A stretch of DNA of 34,680 nucleotides from Bacillus fungorum. GTDB taxonomy: Bacteria > Bacillota > Bacilli > Bacillales > Bacillaceae_G. How positions within the stretch are numbered: position 1 is the stretch's first letter; each line of letters starts with the position of its first letter. Positions 15,695 to 23,527 of this stretch are shown in pieces. The notes below the pieces were generated by a model. The model had not been told where the DNA came from. It made no database searches and saw nothing but the letters and a program-made list of their open reading frames with translations. The translations under genes were made by a program, and so were the position numbers. The DNA is taken from contig NZ_NWUW01000039.1 of the NCBI RefSeq assembly GCF_002746455.1, positions 1 to 34,680 of the forward strand, read 5' to 3'.

Positions 15695-15952
15695 TTTGGG
15701 ACATGTTTTCGATATGTCACTTGTTACGCTCTTACAGTTTTTTATTTCGAAATACATACAGTGGTAGCCCTTATGGATGATATATCGTTGTATCCTCTAG
15801 AAAATTATTACTCTCGTTCGCCTAAACTACACTTATCTAAAAAAATACTTATTATTAATTTCAATTTCTCTCCTCTAAAAAAAACAAATTTTTTCGCATA
15901 ACCTCTTTCTTGCTAAGCATATAGTTTTAATGATGACAAAGGAGGAATGTTC

Positions 15953-16702
15953 ATGTCTCAATCTGAAATCGAAAAATATGGACAAGAAGCTGCACGTTAC
16001 GAACAACTCGCTCGTTACTATCAATTTCATAATCCGAAAAAATATGTAGAACTTTATATGAAATATTATGATGCACTTACGAAACTTGTACAGGCATATG
16101 AAAAAAGAGATTCACAAGAAGCCGCTTTACCGTCACACATAAGGTTTTTTCACTCTGCTTCAAATACACCTGCGGTTGACATTTTAGTAAACGGGCAAAA
16201 GGTTATTAAAAATATTTCGTTTAAACAATTTAGTCCCTATTTAACATTAGTACAAGGTAAATACCGTATAGATATTGTTCCTGTCGGAAATGAAACTCCC
16301 ATCTATTCAGCTTTAGTACCAATAATGGGAAATCACACTTATACTTTTGCCGCAATAAATAGTGATAATCATCTACAATTACAACCGATGCTTGATAATA
16401 CACATTTACCAGCTGGTCAAGCAAAAATACGCTTTGCGCATTTTTCTCCAGATACTCCTGTTGTAAATGTAGATTTAAAAGGCGGGGATCATCTATTTGA
16501 AAATGTACTTTTTAAACAAATAACTGATTTTTTAGAAGTTAGCCCTGGTACAGCAGATATTGAAGTTTCACTCGCAGATAATCCAAGTGTCTTGCTAACT
16601 ATACCGAATTTCAAAGTCGAACCGAACATTATTTATACAATTTCAATTGTAGGTTATTCAACAAAAGATCCTAAATTAGTAGCCGTTATACTTACGAATT
16701 AA
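15953..16702 (+). CDS. DUF4397 domain protein, two repeats
   Basis: A 249-residue protein without signal peptide or membrane helix. After a ~55-residue Tyr-rich helical N-terminus (EIEKYGQEAARYEQLARYY) come two homologous beta domains, ~62-150 and ~160-249. They share RFxHxxxxTPxVxI/V and FKQ...L.V..G. The pattern is that of DUF4397, usually found in extracellular or surface proteins; function unknown. AAAGGAGG lies 7 bases before ATG 15953 and only 1 base before ATG 15947, so the second is used. Monocistronic, converging on a histidine kinase gene over a shared terminator. Confidence 0.7.
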   Translation: MSQSEIEKYGQEAARYEQLARYYQFHNPKKYVELYMKYYDALTKLVQAYEKRDSQEAALPSHIRFFHSASNTPAVDILVNGQKVIKNISFKQFSPYLTLVQGKYRIDIVPVGNETPIYSALVPIMGNHTYTFAAINSDNHLQLQPMLDNTHLPAGQAKIRFAHFSPDTPVVNVDLKGGDHLFENVLFKQITDFLEVSPGTADIEVSLADNPSVLLTIPNFKVEPNIIYTISIVGYSTKDPKLVAVILTN

Positions 16703-16707
16703 AACAA

Positions 16708-16731
16708 TCTACACCATTCACTTGGTGTAGA
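16708..16731. terminator. Bidirectional terminator between DUF4397 gene and kinase gene
   Basis: TCTACACCA and TGGTGTAGA are perfect 9-base inverted arms with a 6-base loop, in the 33-base gap between the two convergent genes. Confidence 0.75.
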
Positions 16732-16735
16732 CTAT

Positions 16736-17869
16736 TTATTTTTGAAATGCAATTTGAAATTCTGTCCAATCGTTATCTGAACGACACATGATGGACCCAT
16801 TATGTTTTTCTACAATTTGTTTACATACAAATAACCCAATACCAGTTCCTAATTTTTTAGTAGTTACAAATGGTTCAAAAATCGTTTCTACATTTTCAGC
16901 TGGAATCATTGGCCCATTATTTTTTATCACAATTCGAATCGATTGATCTTCTTCAAATACATCAATCATAATTTTTCGTTCTTCTTTCATTGATTCAAGA
17001 GCGTCAATTGAGTTCATTAATATATTCAGAAATACTTGTCTCACTTCACTCCGATAACCCACAAGTGGAATTGGATACGGCAATTTTTTTTCAATCGAAA
17101 CATTTGCATTGACCAAACTCGGATATAAGAACTGTATAATATCTTGAAATAAGTCATTGAGCCAAAATCGTTCAGATTCATTCCACATTTCTTTTTTCGA
17201 TACGAGTAAAAATTGTGAAATACGAAAATTTAATTGGTCTAATTCATGCGAAATAATATCTAAATACGATAAACTAGGATGATCAGCTTTTAATAATTTG
17301 ACAAATCCCATAATGGACGTAAGTGGGTTACGAAATTCATGTACAAAACTAGCTGACATTTGTCCTAAAATCGTCAGCCTTTCTTTATGTGTCTCATTAA
17401 TATATTGCTGTTTTTCCTCTAAATTTTTTGATATAATTTCCGAATATTTTAAAACAGTATAATAAATTAATTTGTCAAAACAAGTATGTATTTGGGCCAT
17501 AATTGGTTTCAATTCACGTGCGCTAACATCTAATTCACACATCGCTTCGAAAAGCTCATTTCTGCCCACATTTGCATTATAAACAAAATCACCTATATTC
17601 GCATCTGCTCCTGCACGTTCAATAGCAATTTTCTCGCATAATGGCTGAAGATAATTTATATCTTTTTCTTCCATAGTAAGTTCGATAATTAACTCTAATA
17701 AATCCTCTCCATTTTGAACTGCTTCTAGTTTAAATGGATCTTTATCGGAAATTATCATTTTGTTTTTCCAGTTCTCAACGAATTGGTGCCTGTTGTTTTT
17801 CAAGTGCGAACAAAATACTTCTTTAATATCCTTATCGATTGGAAAAACCCCCATTCCCTCCATTTCCAT
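16736..17869 (-). CDS. Soluble sensor histidine kinase
   Basis: A 377-residue kinase without membrane segments. Residues ~15-150 form an all-helical sensory domain resembling the RsbR N-terminal globin-like fold. HisKA follows with the phosphoacceptor in SFVHEFRNPLTSI (H177). The ATPase domain (~260-377) shows the N box (NILMNSIDALE), the G1-type region (IKNNGPMI), the F box (EPFVTTK) and G2 (GTGIGLF). The HEFRNPLTS H box is that of the sporulation-type kinases feeding Spo0F, and there is no cognate response regulator beside it, so an orphan kinase of that phosphorelay is likely but unproven. AAAGGGTG precedes the ATG by 8 bases. Confidence 0.8.
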   Translation of the reverse strand: MEMEGMGVFPIDKDIKEVFCSHLKNNRHQFVENWKNKMIISDKDPFKLEAVQNGEDLLELIIELTMEEKDINYLQPLCEKIAIERAGADANIGDFVYNANVGRNELFEAMCELDVSARELKPIMAQIHTCFDKLIYYTVLKYSEIISKNLEEKQQYINETHKERLTILGQMSASFVHEFRNPLTSIMGFVKLLKADHPSLSYLDIISHELDQLNFRISQFLLVSKKEMWNESERFWLNDLFQDIIQFLYPSLVNANVSIEKKLPYPIPLVGYRSEVRQVFLNILMNSIDALESMKEERKIMIDVFEEDQSIRIVIKNNGPMIPAENVETIFEPFVTTKKLGTGIGLFVCKQIVEKHNGSIMCRSDNDWTEFQIAFQK

Positions 17870-17895
17870 GCGACGAACACCCTTTATATTTTGAA

Positions 17896-17924
17896 TATTA
17901 ACACAAAAACCACGATTCGTTAAT
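17896..17924 (-). promoter_or_regulatory. Probable promoter of the histidine kinase gene
   Basis: The minus strand has TTAACG, 17 bases, TAATAT, ending 27 bases before the start codon. Confidence 0.4.
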
Positions 17925-18049
17925 AGATTATTGTCACATTTTGTTAATATGTGTTGATAAAATTTTTATGACTTTATTAATTGTTTAGATTGATACATTT
18001 CATTTTCCTTCCTTTCATTCAAAGTTTTTTACATTCGATGCGACTTTTT

Positions 18050-18078
18050 TTGCATCCTGCTTCATTCTTTCGTACAAT
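18050..18078 (+). promoter_or_regulatory. Sigma-A promoter of yueI
   Basis: TTGCAT, exactly 17 bases, TACAAT, ending 23 bases before the yueI ATG and just before its ribosome binding site. Confidence 0.6.
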
Positions 18079-18101
18079 AGAAAATGAAAGGTGTGAAAAA
18101 T

Positions 18102-18494
18102 ATGGTAAATAAAAATGTGGAAGATTATCTCCAAGAAGGCATTTACGGCCAAAAGCAGAACAAACCAGAAGAACGTAATATGTATTTAACTACATTACGT
18201 GAGCGTGTAGAAATCGCTTTAACTATCGGTCAAGTAATGCAAAGTAATGTATATTCTGAAGTAGCTAGTAGCATGCGCTCTTCTCAATCATTACAAATAT
18301 TCCTAAATGGTGGCATTGCTTACCCACATTTATCAAAATACATTAAATTAGCAAATGAAAAAAATGTTCCTTTTACAATTGTTCAAAATAAAGGCATAGA
18401 AACACCAATCGGTTTAGTATTATCTCATAGCACTGCTGTTGACAAAGAACAAATTTATGTAGAAGATGCTATTTTCAAACAAGAAATGAAGTAA
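18102..18494 (+). CDS. yueI: YueI family protein (DUF1694)
   Basis: A 130-residue cytosolic protein. The VEDYLQEGIYGQKQNKPEER opening, LRERVEIALTIGQV and the later IGLVLSHSTAVD are typical of the YueI family, which has a ribosomal L7Ae-like fold and no known function. ATG 18102 follows GAAAGGTG. The ATG at 18084 lies in the ribosome binding site. Monocistronic, with a sigma-A promoter and a long terminator. Confidence 0.85.
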   Translation: MVNKNVEDYLQEGIYGQKQNKPEERNMYLTTLRERVEIALTIGQVMQSNVYSEVASSMRSSQSLQIFLNGGIAYPHLSKYIKLANEKNVPFTIVQNKGIETPIGLVLSHSTAVDKEQIYVEDAIFKQEMK

Positions 18495-18539
18495 AAAGTA
18501 CACTTGATTAAATGAAATCGTTCCGAGAAACGTAAAACA

Positions 18540-18593
18540 AACAATAAAAAGCGAGTATGGAATCGTAAACATTTCCTACTCGTTTTTTATTGT
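18540..18593. terminator. Long terminator between yueI and the dehydrogenase gene
   Basis: A nearly continuous stem of about 20 bp: ACAATAAAAA-CGAGTA-GGAA with its complement, ~10-base loop and T runs on both strands. It serves the two convergent genes. Confidence 0.8.
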
Positions 18594-18614
18594 GATATTT
18601 AAGTTCTATTTACT

Positions 18615-20039
18615 TTATTTTTTAATACATACTAATTTCATTTCTGTCATTTCTTCTATTGCATATTTAATCCCTTCACGCCCTGTGCCACTTTCTTTCA
18701 CACCACCATAAGGCATATGATCTACCCTGAACGTTGGAATATCATTGATCATGACACCACCAACTTCTAGTTCATCAATTGCACGCATTGCTTTAAACAA
18801 ATTATTTGTAAATATGCCTGCTTGTAGACCGTAACGTGAATGATTTACTTGCTCTATTGCCTCATCAAATTCTTTAAATGTATTTACTGTCATGAGTGGA
18901 CCAAATACCTCTTGGCACTGTACAGATACATACTCTGGAACATTTGTTAATATAGTTGGTTCAAAAATCCTTGCATCATGTTTTTTACCACCGTATAAGA
19001 CAACTGCACCTTCCTTAATAGCTTCTTGCACCCACATTTCAATTCGCTCTACATCTTTTTTCGAAATTAAAGCTGATACATCCGTTTCCTCAAGCAGTGG
19101 ATCACCAACAACAACTGTTTCCATCGCTTTCTTTAGCTTTGAAAGAAATTCATCCATTCTCTTTTCTTGTACAAAAACACGTTGTACTGAAATGCAAACT
19201 TGTCCATTATTAACAAATGCTCCCCATTTTACTCGTTCAATTAATTCATCTGTTAACTCTACATCTTCATCAATAATAACAGCAGCATTTGATCCTAACT
19301 CTAACGTAACTCTCTTTAGCCCAGCCTTTGCCTTAATTCCGATTCCAACTTTCGGACTTCCCGTAAAAGTAATGGAAGCGACATCATCATTTGTAACTAG
19401 CGCCTCACCTACAGTTGAACCAGGACCAGAAATAATATTTAAAGCTCCTTTTGGCAATCCTGCCTCTTCAAATAGTTCAACTAATGCGTAAGACGATAAT
19501 GGCGTTTGATCAGCTGGTTTTAACACAACTGTATTTCCGGCAGCAATTGCAGGGCCGACTTTATGTGCCACTAAATTTAATGGAAAATTAAATGGTGTAA
19601 TAGCTCCTATAACCCCAATCGGTTTTCGTATTGTGTATGCAATACGCCCGTCTGCACCAGGTGCTGCATCAAGTGGCAATGTCTCGCCGTATATACGCTT
19701 CGCTTCTTCCGCTGCAAATTTGTATGTCTGAACGGTACGATCTACTTCCCCCCTCGCAGCACGAATTGGTTTTGCAGCCTCTTGTGCAATAATCTCTGCA
19801 AATTCTTCTCTTCTTTCATCCATTTTTTGTGCAACCTTCTCTAAAATAGTCGCACGATCATATGCAGATAATGTATTCATTTTTTTCATTGCATTTTTTG
19901 CAGCAGTAACAGCCTCTTTAACATCTTCTTCCGTTCCTTGCGCAATTTCCGCTAATGTTTCTTCAGAATATGGTGCGTATAATGGTTTATACGTGTTTAC
20001 AGACTTCCAATCTCCATTTATATATAAATGCTTTTTCAT
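18615..20039 (-). CDS. NAD(P)-dependent aldehyde dehydrogenase
   Basis: A 474-residue enzyme of the aldehyde dehydrogenase superfamily, which oxidises aldehydes to acids. Landmarks: TPFNFPLNL with the oxyanion Asn, the cofactor Lys in VVLKPADQTPL, the FTGSPKVG loop, catalytic Glu in TLELGSNAA (E247), nucleophile in NNGQVCISVQR (C282), and the EVFGPLM motif. The CISVQRV context is seen in lactaldehyde/phosphonoacetaldehyde-type and GapN-like branches, but the substrate cannot be fixed. ATG 20039 has GGGGAAG upstream. The frame extends to 20081 with no signal. It lies 5 kb from the beta-lysine cluster, with no sign of co-regulation. Confidence 0.85.
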   Translation of the reverse strand: MKKHLYINGDWKSVNTYKPLYAPYSEETLAEIAQGTEEDVKEAVTAAKNAMKKMNTLSAYDRATILEKVAQKMDERREEFAEIIAQEAAKPIRAARGEVDRTVQTYKFAAEEAKRIYGETLPLDAAPGADGRIAYTIRKPIGVIGAITPFNFPLNLVAHKVGPAIAAGNTVVLKPADQTPLSSYALVELFEEAGLPKGALNIISGPGSTVGEALVTNDDVASITFTGSPKVGIGIKAKAGLKRVTLELGSNAAVIIDEDVELTDELIERVKWGAFVNNGQVCISVQRVFVQEKRMDEFLSKLKKAMETVVVGDPLLEETDVSALISKKDVERIEMWVQEAIKEGAVVLYGGKKHDARIFEPTILTNVPEYVSVQCQEVFGPLMTVNTFKEFDEAIEQVNHSRYGLQAGIFTNNLFKAMRAIDELEVGGVMINDIPTFRVDHMPYGGVKESGTGREGIKYAIEEMTEMKLVCIKK

Positions 20040-20151
20040 AATTCTTCCCCTTTCAAATATATGTATACAATAATACTTCACCTAGTGAAAGGTCTGACTT
20101 ATGTCATTGTAACATAGCCCTTATTCTGTCAAAAACATTATGCTCAAAAAA

Positions 20152-20171
20152 ACTCTGCCATCTAGCAGAGT
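20152..20171 (-). terminator. Terminator of the CNNM/CorC gene
   Basis: ACTCTGC and GCAGAGT inverted around 6 bases, then T7 on the minus strand, directly at the gene's end. Confidence 0.8.
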
Positions 20172-21527
20172 CTACGAACTAATTTGTTCTTGTAATGAAA
20201 TTTGTTTTTCATCTTCTAAAATAACAATTGATTCTACAGTTTTTGTAACTTCTAGTCTCTTTATATAGTGTCCATCTAATTCTTTCACGCAAAACTTATA
20301 ATTTTCGATTTCAATGAAATCCTCTTCAGCAATTTCTATATTCTTCGTTAAAATCCATCCACCTATTGTATCAACACCATTATCATCAATCGTTAAACCT
20401 AATAACGTATTTACTTCACTAACAAGTACTTTTCCCTCTAGTATCGTTTTCGTTTCACTAACTTGTTGAATTTCTGGCTGTTCATCTGTATCAAACTCAT
20501 CTTGAATATCTCCAACTATTTCTTCTAAAATGTCTTCAACAGTAACAAGTCCAGACGTACCACCATATTCATCTATCAATATAGCAATATGTGTTCTTTC
20601 TTTTTGCATTTTTAAAAATAAGTCGTGTATTGGGATAGAGTCGATAACTAAAATAATTGGTCTAATATATTGCTCTACTTTCTTATTACTAACCGCCCTT
20701 TGCTGCACAAAATCTGTAAAAATATCTTTAAAGTTTACAAAGCCTATTACGTGATCTTTGTCGCCATCAACAACTGGATATCTCGTATATTTTTCTCGAG
20801 ACATTTTTTGCAATGCTTCTTCAGCAGGCATTTCTTTACTTATAATATGCATCTCAGTTCTGGGTACCATAATCTCTTTTGCTATACGATCATCAAATTC
20901 AAAGATCTTATTTACATATTTATATTCAGACTGATTAATCTCTCCATTTTTGTAACTTTCTGAAACTAACAACCGTAATTCTTCTTCTGAATGAACCTCA
21001 TCGTGCCCTTTCGATGATTTCAGCCCTAGCAATTTCGTAATAATTCGAGCTGATCCATTTAGAATCCAAATAAATGGAAACGCCATACGATAAAAGAAAA
21101 TTAGCGGTTTAGCAACAAATAAACTCACTTGTTCAGCTTTTTGAATCGCGAATGTCTTGGGGGCCAATTCCCCTATTACAACGTGTAAAAATGTAATAAG
21201 CAAAAACACTAAAATTACAGCAAAAATGTCTGCTAGTTGAGTAGAAATATTCAAACTTACAAAAAACGTGTCAAACATTTGCTTTAATGCAGGTTTACCA
21301 AACCATCCAATCCCTAGTGCAGTAACTGTTATTCCTAGCTGACAAGCAGATAAATATTCGTCTAAGTTTGTAATGACTGTTTTGACAGATATTGCGTGAT
21401 TATTTCCTTCTGCAATTAAATAGTCAATTCGTGAACCTCTCACTTTAACAATTGCAAATTCTGCTGCAACGAAAAATGCCGTTAAGGCAATTAAAACAAT
21501 CACTATACTTATACTATATATGTCCAA
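20172..21527 (-). CDS. Hemolysin-C/CNNM family membrane protein with CBS pair
   Basis: A 451-residue protein. The DUF21 transmembrane domain (~1-195) holds about four helices, with LGIGWFGKPAL and IGELAPKTFAIQKAE signatures. A CBS pair follows at ~215-335 (MVPRTEMHIIS, then GGTSGLVTVEDILEEIVGDI), then the CorC_HlyC domain at ~355-435. The architecture is that of B. subtilis YhdP/YrkA/YqhB/MpfA, implicated in magnesium/cobalt handling; 'hemolysin' is a historic name. The start is TTG at 21527, with AAGGAA about 7 bases upstream. That site lies in the right arm of a stable hairpin (21534-21560), so translation may be controlled. Confidence 0.85.
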   Translation of the reverse strand: MDIYSISIVIVLIALTAFFVAAEFAIVKVRGSRIDYLIAEGNNHAISVKTVITNLDEYLSACQLGITVTALGIGWFGKPALKQMFDTFFVSLNISTQLADIFAVILVFLLITFLHVVIGELAPKTFAIQKAEQVSLFVAKPLIFFYRMAFPFIWILNGSARIITKLLGLKSSKGHDEVHSEEELRLLVSESYKNGEINQSEYKYVNKIFEFDDRIAKEIMVPRTEMHIISKEMPAEEALQKMSREKYTRYPVVDGDKDHVIGFVNFKDIFTDFVQQRAVSNKKVEQYIRPIILVIDSIPIHDLFLKMQKERTHIAILIDEYGGTSGLVTVEDILEEIVGDIQDEFDTDEQPEIQQVSETKTILEGKVLVSEVNTLLGLTIDDNGVDTIGGWILTKNIEIAEEDFIEIENYKFCVKELDGHYIKRLEVTKTVESIVILEDEKQISLQEQISS

Positions 21528-21533
21528 ATACTT

Positions 21534-21560
21534 TTCCTTACTTACATTGTAAGCAAGGAA
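21534..21560 (-). promoter_or_regulatory. Hairpin masking the ribosome binding site
   Basis: On the minus-strand RNA, UUCCUUGCUUACA and UGUAAGUAAGGAA are complementary over 13 positions (one G-U, one unpaired centre base). The right arm contains the AAGGAA ribosome binding site of the CNNM/CorC gene. Immediately 5' is a perfect AGGAGGTGG that could start ribosomes on a very short leader frame (TTG-CTT-ACA-ATG-TAA) running through the stem. Confidence 0.5.
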
Positions 21561-21671
21561 GCCACCTCCTACTTAATTTTATTCAAGTGAAGTAAGCATT
21601 CTAATACTCTAACAAAATTCTACATTAGTAACCACCTTTTTATATATTATATGCATACATAAAAAAGATAT

Positions 21672-21686
21672 TTATCATTATGATAA
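21672..21686. promoter_or_regulatory. 7-1-7 palindrome, possible metalloregulator box
   Basis: TTATCAT-T-ATGATAA is a perfect 7-1-7 palindrome, the geometry of Fur/PerR/Zur boxes. It lies between the divergent CNNM/CorC and racA genes. The arm sequence is not the exact consensus of any one of them. Confidence 0.35.
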
Positions 21687-21881
21687 TCTAATTCATTTCA
21701 CACAGTCAAATTATTCTAAATCTTAAGATAAAATATTTTTATATACACGATATATTCTTCACAGCTTCATTTCGTGAAAAAACACTTTCTTTGCCGATTC
21801 CACACTTCTTTTGTCACACTAGAAGGGAACTTCCTTCATAGATCGAAATCATTCAACAGGATATATATAGGAGGGATTATT

Positions 21882-22424
21882 TTGGAATATAAAACACCAT
21901 TTATCGCAAAAAAACTAGGTGTTAGCCCAAAGGCTGTTGTCCGGATTGCACAACAATTAAATCTTACGATAGAAAAAAATAAATATGGTCACTTTATTTT
22001 TACACAAGATGATTTAGATCAAATGTTAGAATACCATCTTTCACAAATAGAGCAGCCTCAAAACTCTCACCCTACTCAAAAAACATCATCAAATGATGTT
22101 GAAGAATTAAAAACTCAAGTAAACACAATTATTCAAAATATATCATCGCATGATTTTGAGCAATTAACAGCTCAATTAAATACCATTACAAGAAGGCTAG
22201 ATCGAATGGAAGAACAAATGCAAGACAAGGCGAATGATGTTGTTACATACCAACTTTTACAACATCGCCATGAAATGGAGGAAATGTTAGAGCGAATTCA
22301 AAAGCTAGAAACTGCCCTTAAGAAAGAAGAACCAATATATATTACTCCCGATACAAAACCAACACATGAACGTGAAAAGAAACCGAAGCGTCGTAAAATG
22401 ATTTTTAGTATATTTGGATTATAA
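21882..22424 (+). CDS. racA: Chromosome-anchoring protein RacA
   Basis: A 180-residue protein with RacA architecture. A MerR-like winged HTH occupies 1-70 (MEYKTPFIAKKLGVSPKAVVRIAQQLNL, GHFIFTQDDLDQML), a coiled coil ~85-160, and a basic C-terminal tail ends KRRKMIFSIFGL. RacA binds centromere-like sites near the origin and ties them, through DivIVA, to the cell pole at sporulation. The start is TTG 21882 with AGGAGGGA 7 bases upstream. The frame extends 36 residues further without a start signal. Monocistronic with a strong terminator. Confidence 0.9.
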   Translation: MEYKTPFIAKKLGVSPKAVVRIAQQLNLTIEKNKYGHFIFTQDDLDQMLEYHLSQIEQPQNSHPTQKTSSNDVEELKTQVNTIIQNISSHDFEQLTAQLNTITRRLDRMEEQMQDKANDVVTYQLLQHRHEMEEMLERIQKLETALKKEEPIYITPDTKPTHEREKKPKRRKMIFSIFGL

Positions 22425-22429
22425 ATTTT

Positions 22430-22461
22430 AGACCCTTATTAAAATAATAAGGGTCTTTTTT
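22430..22461 (+). terminator. Terminator of racA
   Basis: AGACCCTTATT and AATAAGGGTCT, a perfect 11-bp stem with a 5-base loop, followed by T6. Confidence 0.9.
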
Positions 22462-22515
22462 CATGAAGAATGATTTCATTTGAAATTAGTATTCTCTTTA
22501 TTATACATATTCATT

Positions 22516-23112
22516 TTATTTTGTTAACATAATATTTTTACTGTATTCTGCGATTAATGCCTGTGCATGAGCATTTCCTTGAATCACATCACGAAATTCT
22601 TTTAAAGAATACAAATGCGTAGCACCTTTTCTGGCATGAATTCGTACTGGTACACCTTGTAAAGTATCATGAAACTGAAATGGCTTATCTATCGGTTCAA
22701 TTGGGAAACCGAGTGTTAATAAATACATATACATTCTTTTTGTAACTGCTGCAATATACCATTCTGCTTTCGTTTCTAATGCATGCATAAATAAAATAGC
22801 GGTTAGTCTTTTGAAGTGTCCTCTCCCACGAGACGTTTTCGCAATACTTAACTTGCCTATTTCATACACATTTTTCAAATCTTTCACTAAATCATTTTTA
22901 GAAAACGGATAGAAAAACTCAGAATTTGATTGTTCAGGTACCGTATACTTAATACATTCTACTGTACCAATATGATGTTCATCTTCTATTAATAAAAATC
23001 GTGATGGATTTAAATTACGTTCTACGAACATTAAGTTTCTTTCTTCACAAAAATCTCCCCATAGTTGCTCGAACCAAAAATGTTCTTCCTTTGTTTGAAC
23101 ACGCTGGAACAT
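22516..23112 (-). CDS. GNAT-type acyltransferase, autoinducer-synthase-like
   Basis: A 198-residue single-domain protein. The order of conserved pieces is like the LuxI/FeeM branch of the GNAT superfamily: LLIEDEHHIGTVECIKY, then YEIGKLSIAKTSRGRGHFKRL (acceptor Glu plus RGxG-type acyl-CoA loop), AEWYIAAVTKRMYMYLLTLGFPIEPI and a final RIHARK strand. Ordinary N-acetyltransferases lack this last layout. Products could be an N-acylated amino acid, but no substrate can be read. ATG 23112 follows AAAGGCGGG. The upstream extension to 23196 has no signal. It stands alone, next to a bcr1-like repeat. Confidence 0.6.
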   Translation of the reverse strand: MFQRVQTKEEHFWFEQLWGDFCEERNLMFVERNLNPSRFLLIEDEHHIGTVECIKYTVPEQSNSEFFYPFSKNDLVKDLKNVYEIGKLSIAKTSRGRGHFKRLTAILFMHALETKAEWYIAAVTKRMYMYLLTLGFPIEPIDKPFQFHDTLQGVPVRIHARKGATHLYSLKEFRDVIQGNAHAQALIAEYSKNIMLTK

Positions 23113-23257
23113 ATATACCCGCCTTTCCCATCGCCGCTCTGTTTTTTTGGTAACGCTTTCACTATCTATCATATAAGAACAAACCTTCGTATGCAACTAA
23201 AAATATTTATGACTTATTATATTCTGCAAAATGAATTAAATTCCACCTTATTCGTCT

Positions 23258-23399
23258 TTTATCCCGCTATTTTCCGGGCAATAAGGCTCCATCTGAAGCA
23301 AAGAAGTTAGTTGGGAGATCAAACTGTCCGTAAACGCCCGATTGGTAAGGGCTGATAATTAGCGGGCGGCGCCCCCACTGATTAAAAGTTTCACTTTAT
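23258..23399. repeat. bcr1-like dispersed repeat
   Basis: A GC-richer block of about 140 bases in AT-rich surroundings, flanked by direct TTTAT repeats (23258-23262 and 23395-23399). It starts CCCGCTATTTTCCGGGCA and ends ACTGATTAAAAGTTTCAC, with inner GCCCGATTGGTAAGGGCTG and AGCGGGCGGCGCCCCC. This matches my memory of bcr1, a ~155-base non-coding repeat of the B. cereus group that duplicates TTTAT. It can fold into a structured RNA (CCCGCTA...TAGCGGG type pairing). Apart from it, the 410-base gap between GNAT and nuclease genes shows only the nuclease terminator. Confidence 0.75.
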
Positions 23400-23496
23400 C
23401 CATCATGTACCGTTCTTCTTATAACATATTTATATTACTTTCAAATTCAATTCGTATGAAGCTTCCTTCCATACTGCATATAATTCTGCTTAATCT

Positions 23497-23527
23497 AAAG
23501 AAATCCTTTATGAAAAAGGATTTCTTT
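23497..23527 (-). terminator. Terminator of the McrBC-like operon
   Basis: AAAGAAATCCTTT and AAAGGATTTCTTT are perfect 13-base arms around 5 bases. They overlap the stop of the nuclease gene. Confidence 0.85.

Larger units (their letters stand above)
15024..15952. other. 930-base region without a recognised gene
   Basis: AT-rich spacer between the divergent yodT and DUF4397 genes. It contains two terminator-like hairpins pointing left (15397-15430 and 15669-15694), a tiny possible ORF (15445-15510) and a small GNRA-capped hairpin near 15035-15048. The plus-strand frame 15293-15541 has no ribosome binding site and unlikely composition. It was not called. Confidence 0.5.

Noticed and set aside
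18892..19491. 199-codon plus-strand ORF
   Set aside because: Antisense shadow of the aldehyde dehydrogenase gene: Ser/Thr-rich composition, no family pattern and no ribosome binding site.
23258..23399. The GC-rich block as a riboswitch or T-box of the neighbouring genes
   Set aside because: Flanking TTTAT direct repeats and resemblance to bcr1 fit a mobile repeat. It lies downstream of one gene's start and the other's end, not in a leader.
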